This document shows, piece after piece, positions 34,055 through 45,381 of a DNA stretch of 64,000 nucleotides. Below the pieces are notes generated by a model. That model made no database searches, was not told the origin of the DNA, and worked only from the letters and a program-made list of their open reading frames with translations. The DNA is from Acarospora socialis (taxonomy: Eukaryota; Ascomycota; Lecanoromycetes; Acarosporales; Acarosporaceae), in assembly GCA_025617375.2 (NCBI GenBank), contig JAMYGW020000006.1, positions 687,001 to 751,000 on the forward strand. Reading direction: 5' to 3'. Position 1 is the stretch's first letter. The number at the start of each line of letters is the position of its first letter. The position numbers and the translations under genes are program-made.

Positions 34055-37000
34055 CTACGCACCATCGTCTACCCAGACCATGATCCCTTTCTTCTCAGAC
34101 CTCATCCCTTCTGTTGCGCTGATCCGCAGGAGCTTGTTAAAGTACATATCAACCACCTTGAGTTGCGGCTGGATCCAGGTTCCTCTAGCATAAGGAAGGA
34201 GACGGTAATGTACCGTATGCCGACTCAGTGGTACCAGCTGCAGCGACGTAGTCTTTGGACCGCTGAATGCAAAATCTTCGCTTGCTTCCATGGTCAGATT
34301 GAAAGTGAGGAAGTGCATTGAAGGATTCTCAAAGGTGTAATCGAGCGGCACCACGGCCCGTGATCCCGGGTCGGCCTGACCCACCGAGGCCAATATTCTC
34401 GGTTCTCCTCCTGAGACGAGAAGACGGGGTACTGGTAGTGAGGTGATATTCAGGTCTGTCGCCGGATGTGCCCGTCTCCATCTGATGTCCAGAGCTAGAT
34501 CCAGTGATGCAGATCTGCGATCTTCGTGGGTCAGCTTCTGCACATCAAGTATGAAGCAAGTTTCCTTGAGCTCCTTGGGTGTCGATAATGATGCTGTATT
34601 ATGGATGATGTCCGACTCCGCGCGGGTCACTGTGGCAATGACGTCGCCGTTGATCCCAACCACCAAGATATCCATTATCTCAATGAAGAGTACATCTGTA
34701 GCTGGTGATATGATCCTTGCCGTCAAGCACCACTTCTGGGCAATACCACACGCACTCGTTGTCGCATCATTGTTCACCTCACCAGAGTCTCTGTTGCCCT
34801 CAACGCGGAAAAAACTTGGCCACTGGTCGGGGTGGAGACTAGGCGAAAAGTCGAAGCTAGCCTCGAAAGGTGCGACAATCACTATATCCGATGCAAGGGT
34901 TTTCGACAGAGGCGTATCGGAGTTCGATGTTAAATGATAGAGCACTTTGATCTCCAGCACATACTGCGCTGGAACGGATCCACCACGGAACGACACAATT
35001 TCTGTGGTTTTAGCAGCTGGTGCCAATTTTTCCAACGGCCGTGGGGAGAGATGCGTTATCTGACCTTTGAGGTCACGCGGAGAGCCAGGAACAGCTTCTT
35101 CATACACTCGAGAGGACTCTGTGCCCCATGACAATTCTGGCGTTCCGTCATTAGGGCCTAGAAGCCGTACTTCGATAGCCGCCTCGGCTTCTTCCTCTTC
35201 GTTGTTCAAGATATCAACCAGTACACTTACCAATTCATTCGTATAGTACTCGGTCTTGAGATTCGGCAGCTTGATACGGATTTTAGGTGGTCTGGGCAAG
35301 ACCTTGACATGTGTAGCCTGATCCTGACCAAGATGCCTCTCGACAGGGCCCGTTTTCCCTTGAGTCCACCAGCGTGCCGAACCTTGTTGATTCGTGAAGG
35401 GGGTTAAGAAGTGGAGATCAAAACTTAACCCTTTCATCGACAGCGTACAAGACTCAGCTCTGATATTGCCAGATTCGCGGGGTATTGATGTAAATGTAAA
35501 GGCTTTGATTTGACCAGGACAGATTGTCAGCTCGGCTGATCCTACCATAACGCTGTCTGAGTCGTCCTTTGAATAGCTTGTTTCTAGGAAAGGCCCATCA
35601 GAAGTTATGGTTTCGGACAATGACACTTCTTGTACTTGAATTGGTTCAGCACCATCAATCGAAGCTGCCGCCGATGAATCGGGTGGATGATAGATCCTGA
35701 CAGCCTTGAGAGTGTCTTTAAATACGAGATCGATCTTGGACAGCATAACAGGTGCGGATCCGTCCTGTGCCTGTGATGCTATCACTAATTGAAATTGTAC
35801 TGTCTCACCCACATTGCCTTCCACCTTCCAAAAGGCGAATCGAGCGGACACTGGCAAAAGTAAGTCACATGATAAAACGGCGGACTGCTACTGCAACGGC
35901 TCACAAAATGAAACAACATCACCAGCGTGTAAAATCACCACAGGCCTTGAGTCGAGAGACGACAAGCCCTCCAAACTGTTTGAGAGGTTGTACTGCCACC
36001 CTGGTCTTGGCGTAAACTCTAGGTTGAGAACATTAGAACAAGATACAACGGGCGCGGATGAATGTGACGCCTGTTCAAGGGGTTGCTCACTCACTTCTAT
36101 TCAGCAGCTCAAAGTCAACAGAAACGACGCTATCACCATCTCCCACATGGCATGCACATTCCCTGACCGCCCATCCGAGTTCCTCAACCAGATTCCACCA
36201 ACCGGCACGTCGCCAGCTGAGGTTCAGCCACAGTTCCTTTGATACTCTGAGAGCATCGTGCCAAGCCGCCTGCCTTATGTATTCTCTTGCGATTTGAAGC
36301 TTAATATGTTCCACAGCACGGCCTTGGCCACGCTTGTAGAAGTGACCTTTGGACAAATCGAATAATTGAAGGATCATCGCTGAATGATCAAACCCTTGGT
36401 GGCCAGGGAGTGGACTCTCGAGGTATGGTTCAGGACAGAGGTATGTGTCGTACATGTCGAACTTACTCGCGATGTGGGATGTGGGTGATTGAGCAGGTAA
36501 GGTTCGATCTTCCTCCGGTATCTCTTCAGCCAAGCTACGTCGTACAAGTGTTCGTTTTACGGACTGATTCAGCCAGTAGCCTTCATGATGAAGCAATTGC
36601 CACGGAGGTATACGCTCACCAATTGGGATGGTTCTCTCCGGCGCAGCGTATATCTCGATGAGTTTTGTTGCCTCACTTGGATATGCTCTAAGGGGTTCTG
36701 GAATCGCAAATACCGGGAGATCGGCCAGGCTTATAATCTCGGCCATAACTTGGTACCATCTCGCTTCCCATGCCTTCCAGCCATAATTTGTCGAGCCTTT
36801 TCCTCTCCGGTCAACCAAATCTTGTACACGGGCTTTGTGATTGTCCCACGACTGTACCGCGGAAGTGGTCTGGCCGTTCCAAAACAAGCACCGGAGGATG
36901 CGAATAGCAACAACATCTGCTAAGAGCCTTGCTTCATTGAACCTGGGACTCCAGCTGGCTACCGTCTCAATAACATCATGATTCATGAGCCCTTCGTAGG

Positions 37001-38151
37001 CAGCTTCATAGCTACGTCCGGCGGCATCCATCTCCTGCCGAAATTCGGCTAGTACTGCGAGTTTAAATTCGTACCGTACGTTCCAGCCTTGGTTCGAAAG
37101 AGTCTGAGAGGTCCCTGAAGTTGGGGGTGCAGTAGGAGGCGGTACCGACCCTCGATTCCGCTTCCTCCGCGCATGTTTGGAGATCTCGCGGTAATACTCT
37201 ACACACGCCGGCTGAAGCGCCGCCAGGACCGTCCCCACGAATGCTCGCGTTTCAACAGATGACAGATTTGGGGGAAAGAAGAAAAGCGAACTCTTTGAGT
37301 CTAATCCAGTGGCACGGCGAATGTTTGCCAGGCGTCCGTCGACGTCAGCTTCAAGAATCGACTTCTCGCTACACAGAATGGCAACAAATCGTGTCCTGTA
37401 TGAAGTTGAAGCTAGAACACCCTTGATTTGATTGACGGTGGCTTTCAGATGGTTGTCGTGAACGCTACTAAGGTTTGGATCAGAGGTGAAGCTGAAAAAC
37501 GAAAGGAAAGTGGAAGGTAGTAGATCTTGGTGCTTTGTTATCCAATAGGGAGTTATCACGCCATCAGGGTATATTGGTGAGCCAGGAGAGAGAGGAGAGA
37601 TAGGGGAGTGTAGCACCGGCGCAGAGCGAGGACTTGCGGGTAGACTGCGATATGACGGGCTCAAAACTGGAGAGCCGGGTGGCACGTTGGCCTTGCGAGG
37701 CGGTAGTAAATAGTTCTATAACTCACTATTAGCGTGGGATGCAGTACACTCCCTGAGTCATACATATGACACTTGTATTGAGCTCCACACTCTTTCCAGT
37801 TGACTTCAACATCTTCGCGTGCAGGTGCAGGTGCAGGAGCTGATTCAGGATCGGGACATGCTGACCTACCCGCCCAGCTTCCTTCACCCGAAATCCGATA
37901 TTATATGGCCTCTCCTTATCATGCCTTCCATTCCAATGTGCCTTGCTGGCGTCAGCGTCAAGAAAGGTTTGCCTTAGTTGTTCTGCGTTCGATCCCGTGA
38001 CAGGTGGAAGGTCGGAAATGATTCGAAAGCCATTCTCGTGGAGCAAAGGATAGAATGCAGACTGTGATAGATCCTCATTCGCCGAGCCTAAACCAGAGAG
38101 GAGTATCAGGGGCAGATTGTGTGCAATGTAGTCTTTGGGATAAGCCTCCAT
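34055..38151 (-). CDS. TRAPP III subunit TRAPPC11 (foie gras/Gryzun domains)
   Basis: Subunit of the TRAPP complex acting in ER-to-Golgi transport and autophagy. Four exons close exactly: 38151-37870, 37715-36095, 36018-35905, 35850-34055, giving 1270 residues. Exon 1 starts MEAYPKDYIAHNLPLILLSG, typical of fungal orthologs, and joins exon 2 at GR-NYLLPPRKANVPPG. The foie gras domain covers roughly residues 300-600 (NQGWNVRYEFKLAVLAEFRQ, SYEAAYEGLMNHDVIE, GHFYKRGQGRAVEHIKLQIA). Exon 3 carries FTPRPGWQYNLSNSLEG and exon 4 the beta-sandwich Gryzun-type region (SARFAFWKVEGNVGETVQFQ, then many Ig-like strands). The end, GIMVWVDDGA, is the expected C-terminus. Divergent from HEM25. Confidence 0.94.
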
Positions 38152-38570
38152 GTCGGGGTTCCTTTCTCGATGTCGCGATTCACTTGTGGGTTATAGTCCT
38201 TCCATAAGAGCGGGTCCCTTACATACAAACATGGCTAGTCTTTCGCAGAGATGGCCGTAGTCCTTCCCGCACATATATAGGGTATATTTGTATGTCTTGT
38301 TGGGTGTTGTTGGAAACCTTAGAACGGACGACCCTTGTTATGAGCTACGATAAGGTTATACCGAGGCCGCTTTGCGTCACTACCTAGGCGGCTACACAGT
38401 ACATACACATAAGGTAATAGCTAATACGGAGCGGTCGACAGCTACTACCTCTTGATGAAGCAGGGTTTGCGGGGGGTAGCCAGTTAGTGCTCATGGTTTT
38501 CAGTTTGTAATGTTCGGATTAATACACGTTGGTTTTCCTTGCACATGGTGAAGGCAGAGAGTGCGTGGAT
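38152..38570. other. Divergent promoter region, TRAPPC11 and HEM25
   Basis: About 420 bp without a supported gene. It separates the two starts and contains a partial TACGGAG motif near 38424. Confidence 0.55.
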
Positions 38571-39620
38571 ATGTCAAATGGGGACAAACCGCGCTCTTCA
38601 TCGTCATGTAAGCTCTGCCCGGAAGCTATGTAAATCAGCTTGTGAAAGTACCGTCACTGACCTTCTCTGCTAGCGTCCCATTTCGTCGCTGGATTGGGGT
38701 CGGGCGTTCTATCCGCCGTCCTCCTTCAACCTGCCGACCTCCTCAAAACCCGTGTTCAGCAGTCCAGGTCGGCGTCTCTCCTTTCCACAGTGCGGGAGAT
38801 CTCTCAGGGACCTCAACCACTGAAGCAGCTCTGGCGTGGCACTCTCCCATCGACGCTGCGTACCGGTGTCGGGTCTGCGCTTTACTTCACGAGTCTGAAC
38901 GCCCTTCGACAACATGTTGCACGCTCCAGCCTCCTTCAACCCAATGGTCCTATACGTGCCGGCAACGGGCGTATCGACTATTCCTCATCATCATTACCCA
39001 AGCTATCCAATATCGGGAATCTGACCACCGGAGCGACGGCAAGGGCATCTGTCGGGTTCCTCATGATGCCCATCACGGTCATCAAAGTACGCTATGAGTC
39101 CAACTACTACACATACCGCTCGATGGGGGATGCGGTGACGAGCATTTTGAGGCGAGAGGGTTTCAAAGGCTTCTTCTCCGGCTTCGGGGCCACAGCCATC
39201 AGAGATGCGCCATACGCGGGGCTTTACGTGCTCTTCTATGAACAGTGTAAACGCAGGCTGAGTGCCCTAGGCCAGGTTGCACCCACATCCCGGAACACTG
39301 CCGTACGGGGCGAAATGACCGGCAGCAGGTCGGCTTCGATCAATTTCCTCTCCGGTGTCCTTGCCGCAGGGTTGGCGACAGTAATCACCAACCCGTTTGA
39401 TGCGCTCAAAACTCGTCTTCAAATCATGCCTGAAAAGTACGGCAACATGATCAAAGCGGGCCGAAAGATGGTGACTGAAGAAGGTATCAGAAGTCTATTC
39501 GATGGTCTGGGACTGAGGATGGCAAGGAAGGCGTTAAGCTCGGCGTTGGCGTGGACGGTTTACGAGGAATTAATCAGGCGGTCAGAGCAGAGATTGATCG
39601 CGTCGCAAACCTTGGCCTGA
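38571..39620 (+). CDS. hem25: Mitochondrial glycine transporter Hem25 (SLC25A38 family)
   Basis: Inner-membrane carrier that brings glycine into mitochondria for the first step of haem synthesis. Two exons close exactly: 38571-38607 and 38674-39620, giving 327 residues. The protein starts [20 protein letters not shown], with the carrier beginning right after the splice junction. Three mitochondrial-carrier repeats each show the signature: [24 protein letters not shown] and [12 protein letters not shown]. The substrate region matches the SLC25A38 branch ([60 protein letters not shown]). Divergent from TRAPPC11, convergent with the DUF8035-like gene. Confidence 0.95.
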
Positions 39621-39966
39621 CGACATTCCGCCCTTCGGCTCAGCCGAAGATACCACGCAACAGCAAGACTATCTTTTATGAGCGGTGGGTGTCTGAAGGA
39701 ACGCCAGGACCACACTTGATGGCATTGACAGGGTCACAAGATTGTATATTCGAAACATCTCAGACTCAAATGACTTCAATATAGAAGAATGGAATATCTG
39801 CGACAAGTGGGTCCGAGCCGACAGAAGGTCACCGGTGTTGAGAAAGCTCAATCATCGGGCTTTTTATATCTTTCCCACAGAAGCAAATGCATAACCAATA
39901 GATCGCTGACAGCAGCTAAGCAGACTTGCCTCAGAGTTCATCACTGGGCAATTTGTCCGCACCGCA

Positions 39967-41100
39967 TCACGTGAACATCCAGGCCCTGGCCGGTGAAGAT
40001 TTGCGGTGTTCCTTCTTCTTGACCAAGAGCCACTTTTCTCGCTCCTTTTTAATCTCTTTCGTCGCGTTGGTCAGAAGCCGACCTTCGCGAATTGTCCTGG
40101 TGTGTTCGAAGAGGATATCCTGTTGATGTTCTGGAACCCACTCCTTGATGATGATGTATTCTGCGTCTCGCTGGTAAGATACTCGTCAGCACATGCACGC
40201 CGACGACCAGTTCCACGCTCGGCTTACGTCATCCCATTCCCACGGTAACTTATAAGCGTCCAGAGTTTCTGGAGAAAGGTGCTTCCGATGCACCTTGATA
40301 TATGTCTGCCGGCTCAGTTCCTTGGCTTTGGGCTTCTTGCCCTTGGTCAAAATGGCTTCGATATGCTCCTCCGAATAGCCGGCCGCCGCAAACTCCTTCT
40401 TCACCCTTTCTTTGAACAAGCGGTCGGCTTCCTCTTTCTCCTTCTTCTCCTTCTCCGCTTTCGCTTGCTGTTCGAGAGCGTAGTCGTGAATCGCCTGCTT
40501 CCGGATCGCCTTCTCCTGCTTCTTGCGTTCGGCCGCCTCGGCCGCCTCCTTCGCTTTCTTCAGTAACAGTTGTTCCTCGATCCGTCTGGTGTGTTCCTCC
40601 TCTTCCTGCTTCTTCTTGAACTCCTCCAGCTCTTTCAACTTGGCTTCAGTCTCATATTGCCAGTGGTAAGGTGACGGGTCACGGGAGCCGTGCGTGTGCG
40701 CGTGCGCGTGCGGGTGCGCTCGAACGCGCGACCGACTTCGCGAATGACTTCTCGAATGACCCCGCCAACCGGGACTATGCGCGCGCTCGTCCCAGTCATC
40801 GTCCCATTCCGGTTCGTGGAAGCTCCGGGGTCGGCGCGCACGGACGGGTGAGCGTTCCTCGTACTGCGCGTTGTTGATAATCACTTGGGGCTGTGGTCGT
40901 GGACCCGTCGCCGAGAGTGAGCGATGGAGTCCATGGCTATAAGCCGGCTCCGGTGCTAGCAAACCGGCGGGCCCTCTATAATGGGCCGGTGGCCGGTTGT
41001 AGTGCGCACTGATCTGTCGTGGTCGAGTGCGACCCGGGCGACGGGCGTCGAGCACGACAGGTGGTCCCTCAATATAGTCGTAGCCAGATGCCCATTCCAT
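39967..41100 (-). CDS. Conserved fungal protein, Arg-rich N-terminus, coiled coil and PWEWDD motif (DUF8035-like)
   Basis: Function unknown. Two exons close exactly: 41100-40228 and 40170-39967, giving 358 residues. ATG 41100 (MEWASGYDYIEGPP) is chosen because the frame upstream has only a GTG. Residues 90-150 are rich in Arg, Ser and His (HSRSHSRSRSRVRAHPHAHA). A highly charged Lys/Glu coiled coil fills about residues 155-250. The conserved C-terminus reads YIKVHRKHLSPETLDAYKLP, WEWDD, then after the intron RDAEYIIIKEWVPEHQQDIL and FEHTR. That end resembles the Pfam DUF8035 group, named from memory. The RS-like stretch could suggest an RNA-linked nuclear role, but that is a guess. Confidence 0.8.
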
Positions 41101-42288
41101 TTTGTCTCCGCGCACCGCCAACACTCAGTCAGCTCAACGAAAAATGGCCTTCTCCTTGCAGATGGGCGGTCAACGGGAAACAGGTATTTTTGATTCGAAG
41201 TGGGCGGCACAGCCAAAGTATTTAAGTTGGAAAGTTGCGCTGTAATCTGTACGAGCTGAAAGTGGGGTCGAAATGAGCAAGACGGAGCCTTTTATCTACC
41301 CATATTCCGCGTGCTGCATTACAGTATTATGCATATATTATCCATACCTTAATATAGGTACTGTACAGGATGGCATCCTCCTGGAACACTTTCGTATTAA
41401 ATGAGACGCCACCCAAGCAGGCTCCTATTGTGGTAGGCTAAAGCAGCTGATATTATTACGAGTATCCGTACATACCTTATACTTATACCTTAGAGTGTGT
41501 ATAGTGGTGGTACAGTATCGGTCGGTAAGTGTTTATCCATTTTACCCTACCCAGGAGGGATAAACACTTACCGCCTAGACTGTAGTGGGATGCTGCCTGC
41601 GTCTGCGTGAAGTCTCGAGGCGAAGGGCAAGGATTGGTTCGTTCTGACCGCCTGCTGCATACTTCGTACTCTACTCCGTACTCTACCTAGTGTATACGCA
41701 CCCGGTACCCAAGTGTCTTGGCAAAGCCCTACGAGTAGACCAGCACAGCACTACTGTATGATTAGTTTTTTGGCTCGTAACGAAAGGACATTCGTTCCAG
41801 GTTTTCCACAGTTTAAAGTAGGTAGCCTGTAGGTAGACACAAACTTTTCCAAACTGCTATCGCTGATCTGGAAGAACTGCATATGTTGTAATAATGAGCG
41901 GCAAAGGCGAGCCAGTTGAAGCTTACATACAAATACCTTACCTTAGCTACCTCCACGGAGTACGCCGTATCACACGATCACCGAACGGCAGGCCGCCCAT
42001 ATCTTACCTACAATCCCTTGACATATGCAAAAGGTTTGGCCCCCACAGCGGACCATGCACCACATGTCGGAACCTTGGAAGGGTGTGGAGGAATTGAAAA
42101 ACCATAGACCTCTTTCAGCTACATTCTTCCCATTCTCTCACGAGCCAGATACATTCCTAGTTGATTTTCTTTGATAGGCAGATCGAGTCAAGCCGGCAAC
42201 AACTCCAGGTGAGAAACTATGTCCGCAATCGAAAGAACTTGTATCGGGATAAGAGTCGGTGCTATGTCCTCCGATCATCTTCCATGCT
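41101..42288. other. Intergenic region with a perfect hairpin, no gene
   Basis: About 1.2 kb of mixed composition. No coding frame is supported; frames at 41894-42107 overlap each other and lack conservation signs. It contains a 16-bp perfect inverted repeat (41523-41573) and a TACTCCGTA motif (41672). Confidence 0.6.
41523..41573. repeat. Perfect 16-bp inverted repeat with 19-base loop
   Basis: CGGTAAGTGTTTATCC (41523-41538) and GGATAAACACTTACCG (41558-41573) are exact reverse complements. The loop is rich in T and C (ATTTTACCCTACCCAGGAG). It could be a miniature transposon remnant, a transcription terminator-like hairpin or a protein-binding palindrome. Confidence 0.8.
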
Positions 42289-42791
42289 CTAAGCCCTCCC
42301 ACCAGATTTCAAGATCTGATCGATGTTATCTCGACTGTTTTGGTGCGTTGTCTCGAGGTAGTGCAGCCTCTTCTCCAGCTTGGTGAGATCTGACTTCAAC
42401 TCCCCCGCTTCCGACGACAGGCGCTTCTCGACGTCCGCCGTAGGGCTGAGGACGAACCTGTGAACAGCAACGTCAGGAAAAGTTGTGAGCGTTCCATTCA
42501 AGGAGCCCAACAGGGCAGTTACATTTTCCCAACCCCTTCGTAAACATTTGTCTCTTTCGGGAGTTGGACCAACTCGCTTGACGTGAGTTGCAACAGCCGC
42601 AAGTCCCGCTGTTTGGCGGCGACATGACTTCTCACGATGCCGAGATCACGCTGGGCAAGCGCCGCACGGGTTTCGATTTCTTGCACCAACTACAAGAGAG
42701 TTAGCTATCACAGCTCAAGTTACATCCATGCATGTTTCTTGTGCGAAGTGGCCTTCAGTACCTTCTGCAAGGCTTCATTCGGAATTGACAT
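42289..42791 (-). CDS. pfd1: Prefoldin subunit 1 (beta-type)
   Basis: Beta-class subunit of the prefoldin hexamer, partner of the alpha subunits such as the one at 14732-15426. Three exons close exactly: 42791-42762, 42689-42523, 42457-42289, giving 121 residues, the normal size. It starts MSIPNEALQK, then LVQEIETRAALAQRDLGIVR and LTSSELVQLPKETNVYEGVG, the conserved beta-prefoldin core before the hairpin, then KMFVLSPTADVEKRLSSEAG and a second coiled coil LKSDLTKLEKRLHYLETTHQ. Both helices of the two-helix coiled coil are present. Confidence 0.92.
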
Positions 42792-43362
42792 GGTCCAGAA
42801 GCGCAGCCTCCGTCATGTAGAAAATGGAATGTTCTCACTGCTCATCCGCGTATCAGTATCTGTACTCTTACTCAAGTAGTAGTGAGTTATCGGTGTAGAT
42901 CTTCCGCCTCGCTTGAAATGGAAATGCAGCCGAAGCGCGAGAGCGGCAGCGTATTCCGGCATAAAGGCGCTGGGCAAGTCAGGGCATCGTTTCTTTCCTG
43001 TAAACCTAACCTATCTTGACCAAACTCACAGTGTTATAAGGTAATATTTCATATATTCCTTTTTCTACCTCGGGGTACTTTGTGTGCTCAACTTTCACCT
43101 ACCTTACTGTTCCGGAGTTCAGGCACGGTACGGAGTAAAGCTTGCCTACCTAAGATACTCGGATTATGTCACATAGCTTATGCAGGGTCTTTGCCAGTCT
43201 CCACGTGTGAAAATTCCAGGCTACCAAATCGAAGTGACGAGTTGTACTCTCAGCGAAATCTTGTCCTACCATAAGCTTTTGATGGTGTGAATCCAACGTG
43301 TTGACGAATACCCATGAATCCCTCGCAACCACCACGAAGAAATCCGCACTTCCCAGTCAGCC
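42792..43362. other. Divergent intergenic region, pfd1 and alkaline ceramidase
   Basis: About 570 bp, no supported gene. It contains a perfect TACGGAGTA motif at 43129 and short ACCTTAC runs. Confidence 0.55.
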
Positions 43363-44477
43363 ATGCCTTCATGGCTACCTTCCATCCCGTACCCGCCGCT
43401 CAAAGAGTCGTACTGGGGCCCAGTAACCTCGACTATCGACTGGTGCGAAGAGAACAATTATGCCACCGTTTACTCGGCTGAGATCGTCAACACTCTGACA
43501 AATCTCCTGTTTATGTATCTGGCCTTCAAAGGCATCCAAAGCTGCCGCAGACAAGGGCACGACACCATATTCCTCGTCTCCTTCGTCGGCTACCTGTTGG
43601 TTGGAACTGGAAGTTTCCTCTTCCATGCGACTCTTAAGTGTGCGTGGTGGTCAACCCTTGCCTGGGTCGTGGACGAGGGCATTATGCTGATGCTAGCGCT
43701 TTTTTCACATAGATCCCATGCAGCTCGTCGACGAGTTGTCCATGATTTACACCACCTGTCTGATGTGCTACGCTACGTTTTCCTACTCGAAATCCCGACA
43801 GTTCGGCCTTGGGCTTGCCCTGGGCCTGGTCTCGCTCGCCGTCTTCATCACACTGTACTACCACTACCTGCAAGACCCAGCCTTCCATCAGAACGCATAT
43901 GCGCTCCTGACTGCCGTCGTCCTCTTCCGAAGCATGTACGTGATGGAGTTCAGCCTGAGACCATCTCTGAGACAGAGGGAGGAGGCACATAGATCTCAGC
44001 AACGGAAGGCCTCTTCGCCGGCGCGAGAGAAGGAAACGAGAAGGTCCGAGGACCGAAGGGACGAGAAGATCCTCAAGAACATGTGGCTGATGATAACCTG
44101 TGGGCTGTCCATCTTCCTTGGTGGATTCGCCATATGGTCTTTGGACAACGAATATTGCTCAGACCTACGTAGATGGAGACGACAGGTAGGACTGCCGTGG
44201 GGCGTCCTGTTGGAGGGACACGGGTGGTGGTACGTATTTCCGCCGAGCTCCGGCCCTCCCATTCGAGAATGACTCTCGGGACTGGTGGACTGACAGGTGT
44301 GACAGGCATCTGATGACCGGTACCGGCGCATATTTCTACATCACATGGGGCATATGGCTCCGTCACTGCCTGAATGGTCGTCAGAACGAATACACATTGA
44401 AATGGCCTCGTCTCCTCTCCTTACCAGAAATTGTACGGACCGAGACCGCAAATGGAAACGCCAGGAAAGTACGGTGA
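43363..44477 (+). CDS. Alkaline ceramidase (Ypc1/Ydc1 family)
   Basis: ER membrane amidase that hydrolyses (phyto- or dihydro-)ceramide to a sphingoid base and fatty acid. Three exons close exactly: 43363-43639, 43713-44229, 44306-44477, giving 321 residues. The family motifs are all present: YWGPVTSTIDWCEENNY at the N-terminus, AEIVNTLTNLL, GTGSFLFHATLK joined by splicing to YPMQLVDELSMIYTTC, and the last-helix HLMTGTGAYFYITWG that follows W at the third junction. These supply the His, Asp and Ser residues of the CREST-type zinc site. About seven hydrophobic segments are visible. An Arg/Glu-rich loop of about 35 residues (REEAHRSQQRKASSPAREKE) sits between helices 5 and 6. The chain preference (Ypc1 or Ydc1) cannot be read from sequence. 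Confidence 0.95.
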
Positions 44478-45381
44478 TAAGAACACGGGATAGGAGGAGC
44501 GCTGATAGACATGAGTGTAACGATTTGCTTACATCACAGGATGCCAGCAGGTTACACTTGCTTGACACGGTTTAGGTTAACTTAGAATGTACTCTATAAT
44601 CTATACCCATATCAGCATAACGCATCAGACGATTAACCACAATAGTTCTTCAGACCAACCTGCATTAGGGCAAGATTTTGAGGGTTTGCTGATTATAGAT
44701 AATGCCCAAGTGACTGACAAGTACTTCGCATCGGTCAAGAAGTGTCCTTGTAGGCCATGGATTATCGACATTGTCAAACAACTCCACTCCGACTAGATGC
44801 AAGCTTGCCGAAGCGTCACTCAAGTCACCAAGCAATCTCCAGTCACAATGCATGACTTTCCAGCGCCAACCCTCATTATCCTCATGTGACCATGTTGAAG
44901 GTAGTTCAAAGCGCCATTATTCTCGCAATACGCGTAACAAGAGTGGAGCTCAGAACACTTTAATTGCCATCAAAATCTTTAGATTATGAGATAATCTCAG
45001 TCTATCTGCCGGAAATCAGAATCAAAAATCAGAATCCAGAATGTCACATGACCCAATGCGACCATCCCAAGTTCCAGCGCTATGAGTCAAAATGCCGCAA
45101 CTCCTAACATGGCATGAGAACAGTCTAACGGTGGTCTTGTTCACCGCAGGGTGATATTCTCCGTAAAAGCAAGCCGTCCTGTGATACTTTATGCGTTAGG
45201 CAACAGCAATTCGGCAGCACTATGGGGTCCCGGTCTTCGTCATGTCCATCAACGTCTCCGCTGAGGTCACGAGAGGATGATGCATTCTCTTGTCGATAGG
45301 TTTTGGGTGTGAAACCGTAGCATGACGACCCATGCAGGTTCAGAAGAACGAAGCGGGTCTTCTACAGCGCGATTAGAGGCC
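44478..45381. other. Intergenic region between convergent genes, no gene seen
   Basis: About 900 bp, more AT-rich than its surroundings. Short + frames at 44587-44989 have no family features. No RNA gene is recognised. Confidence 0.55.
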
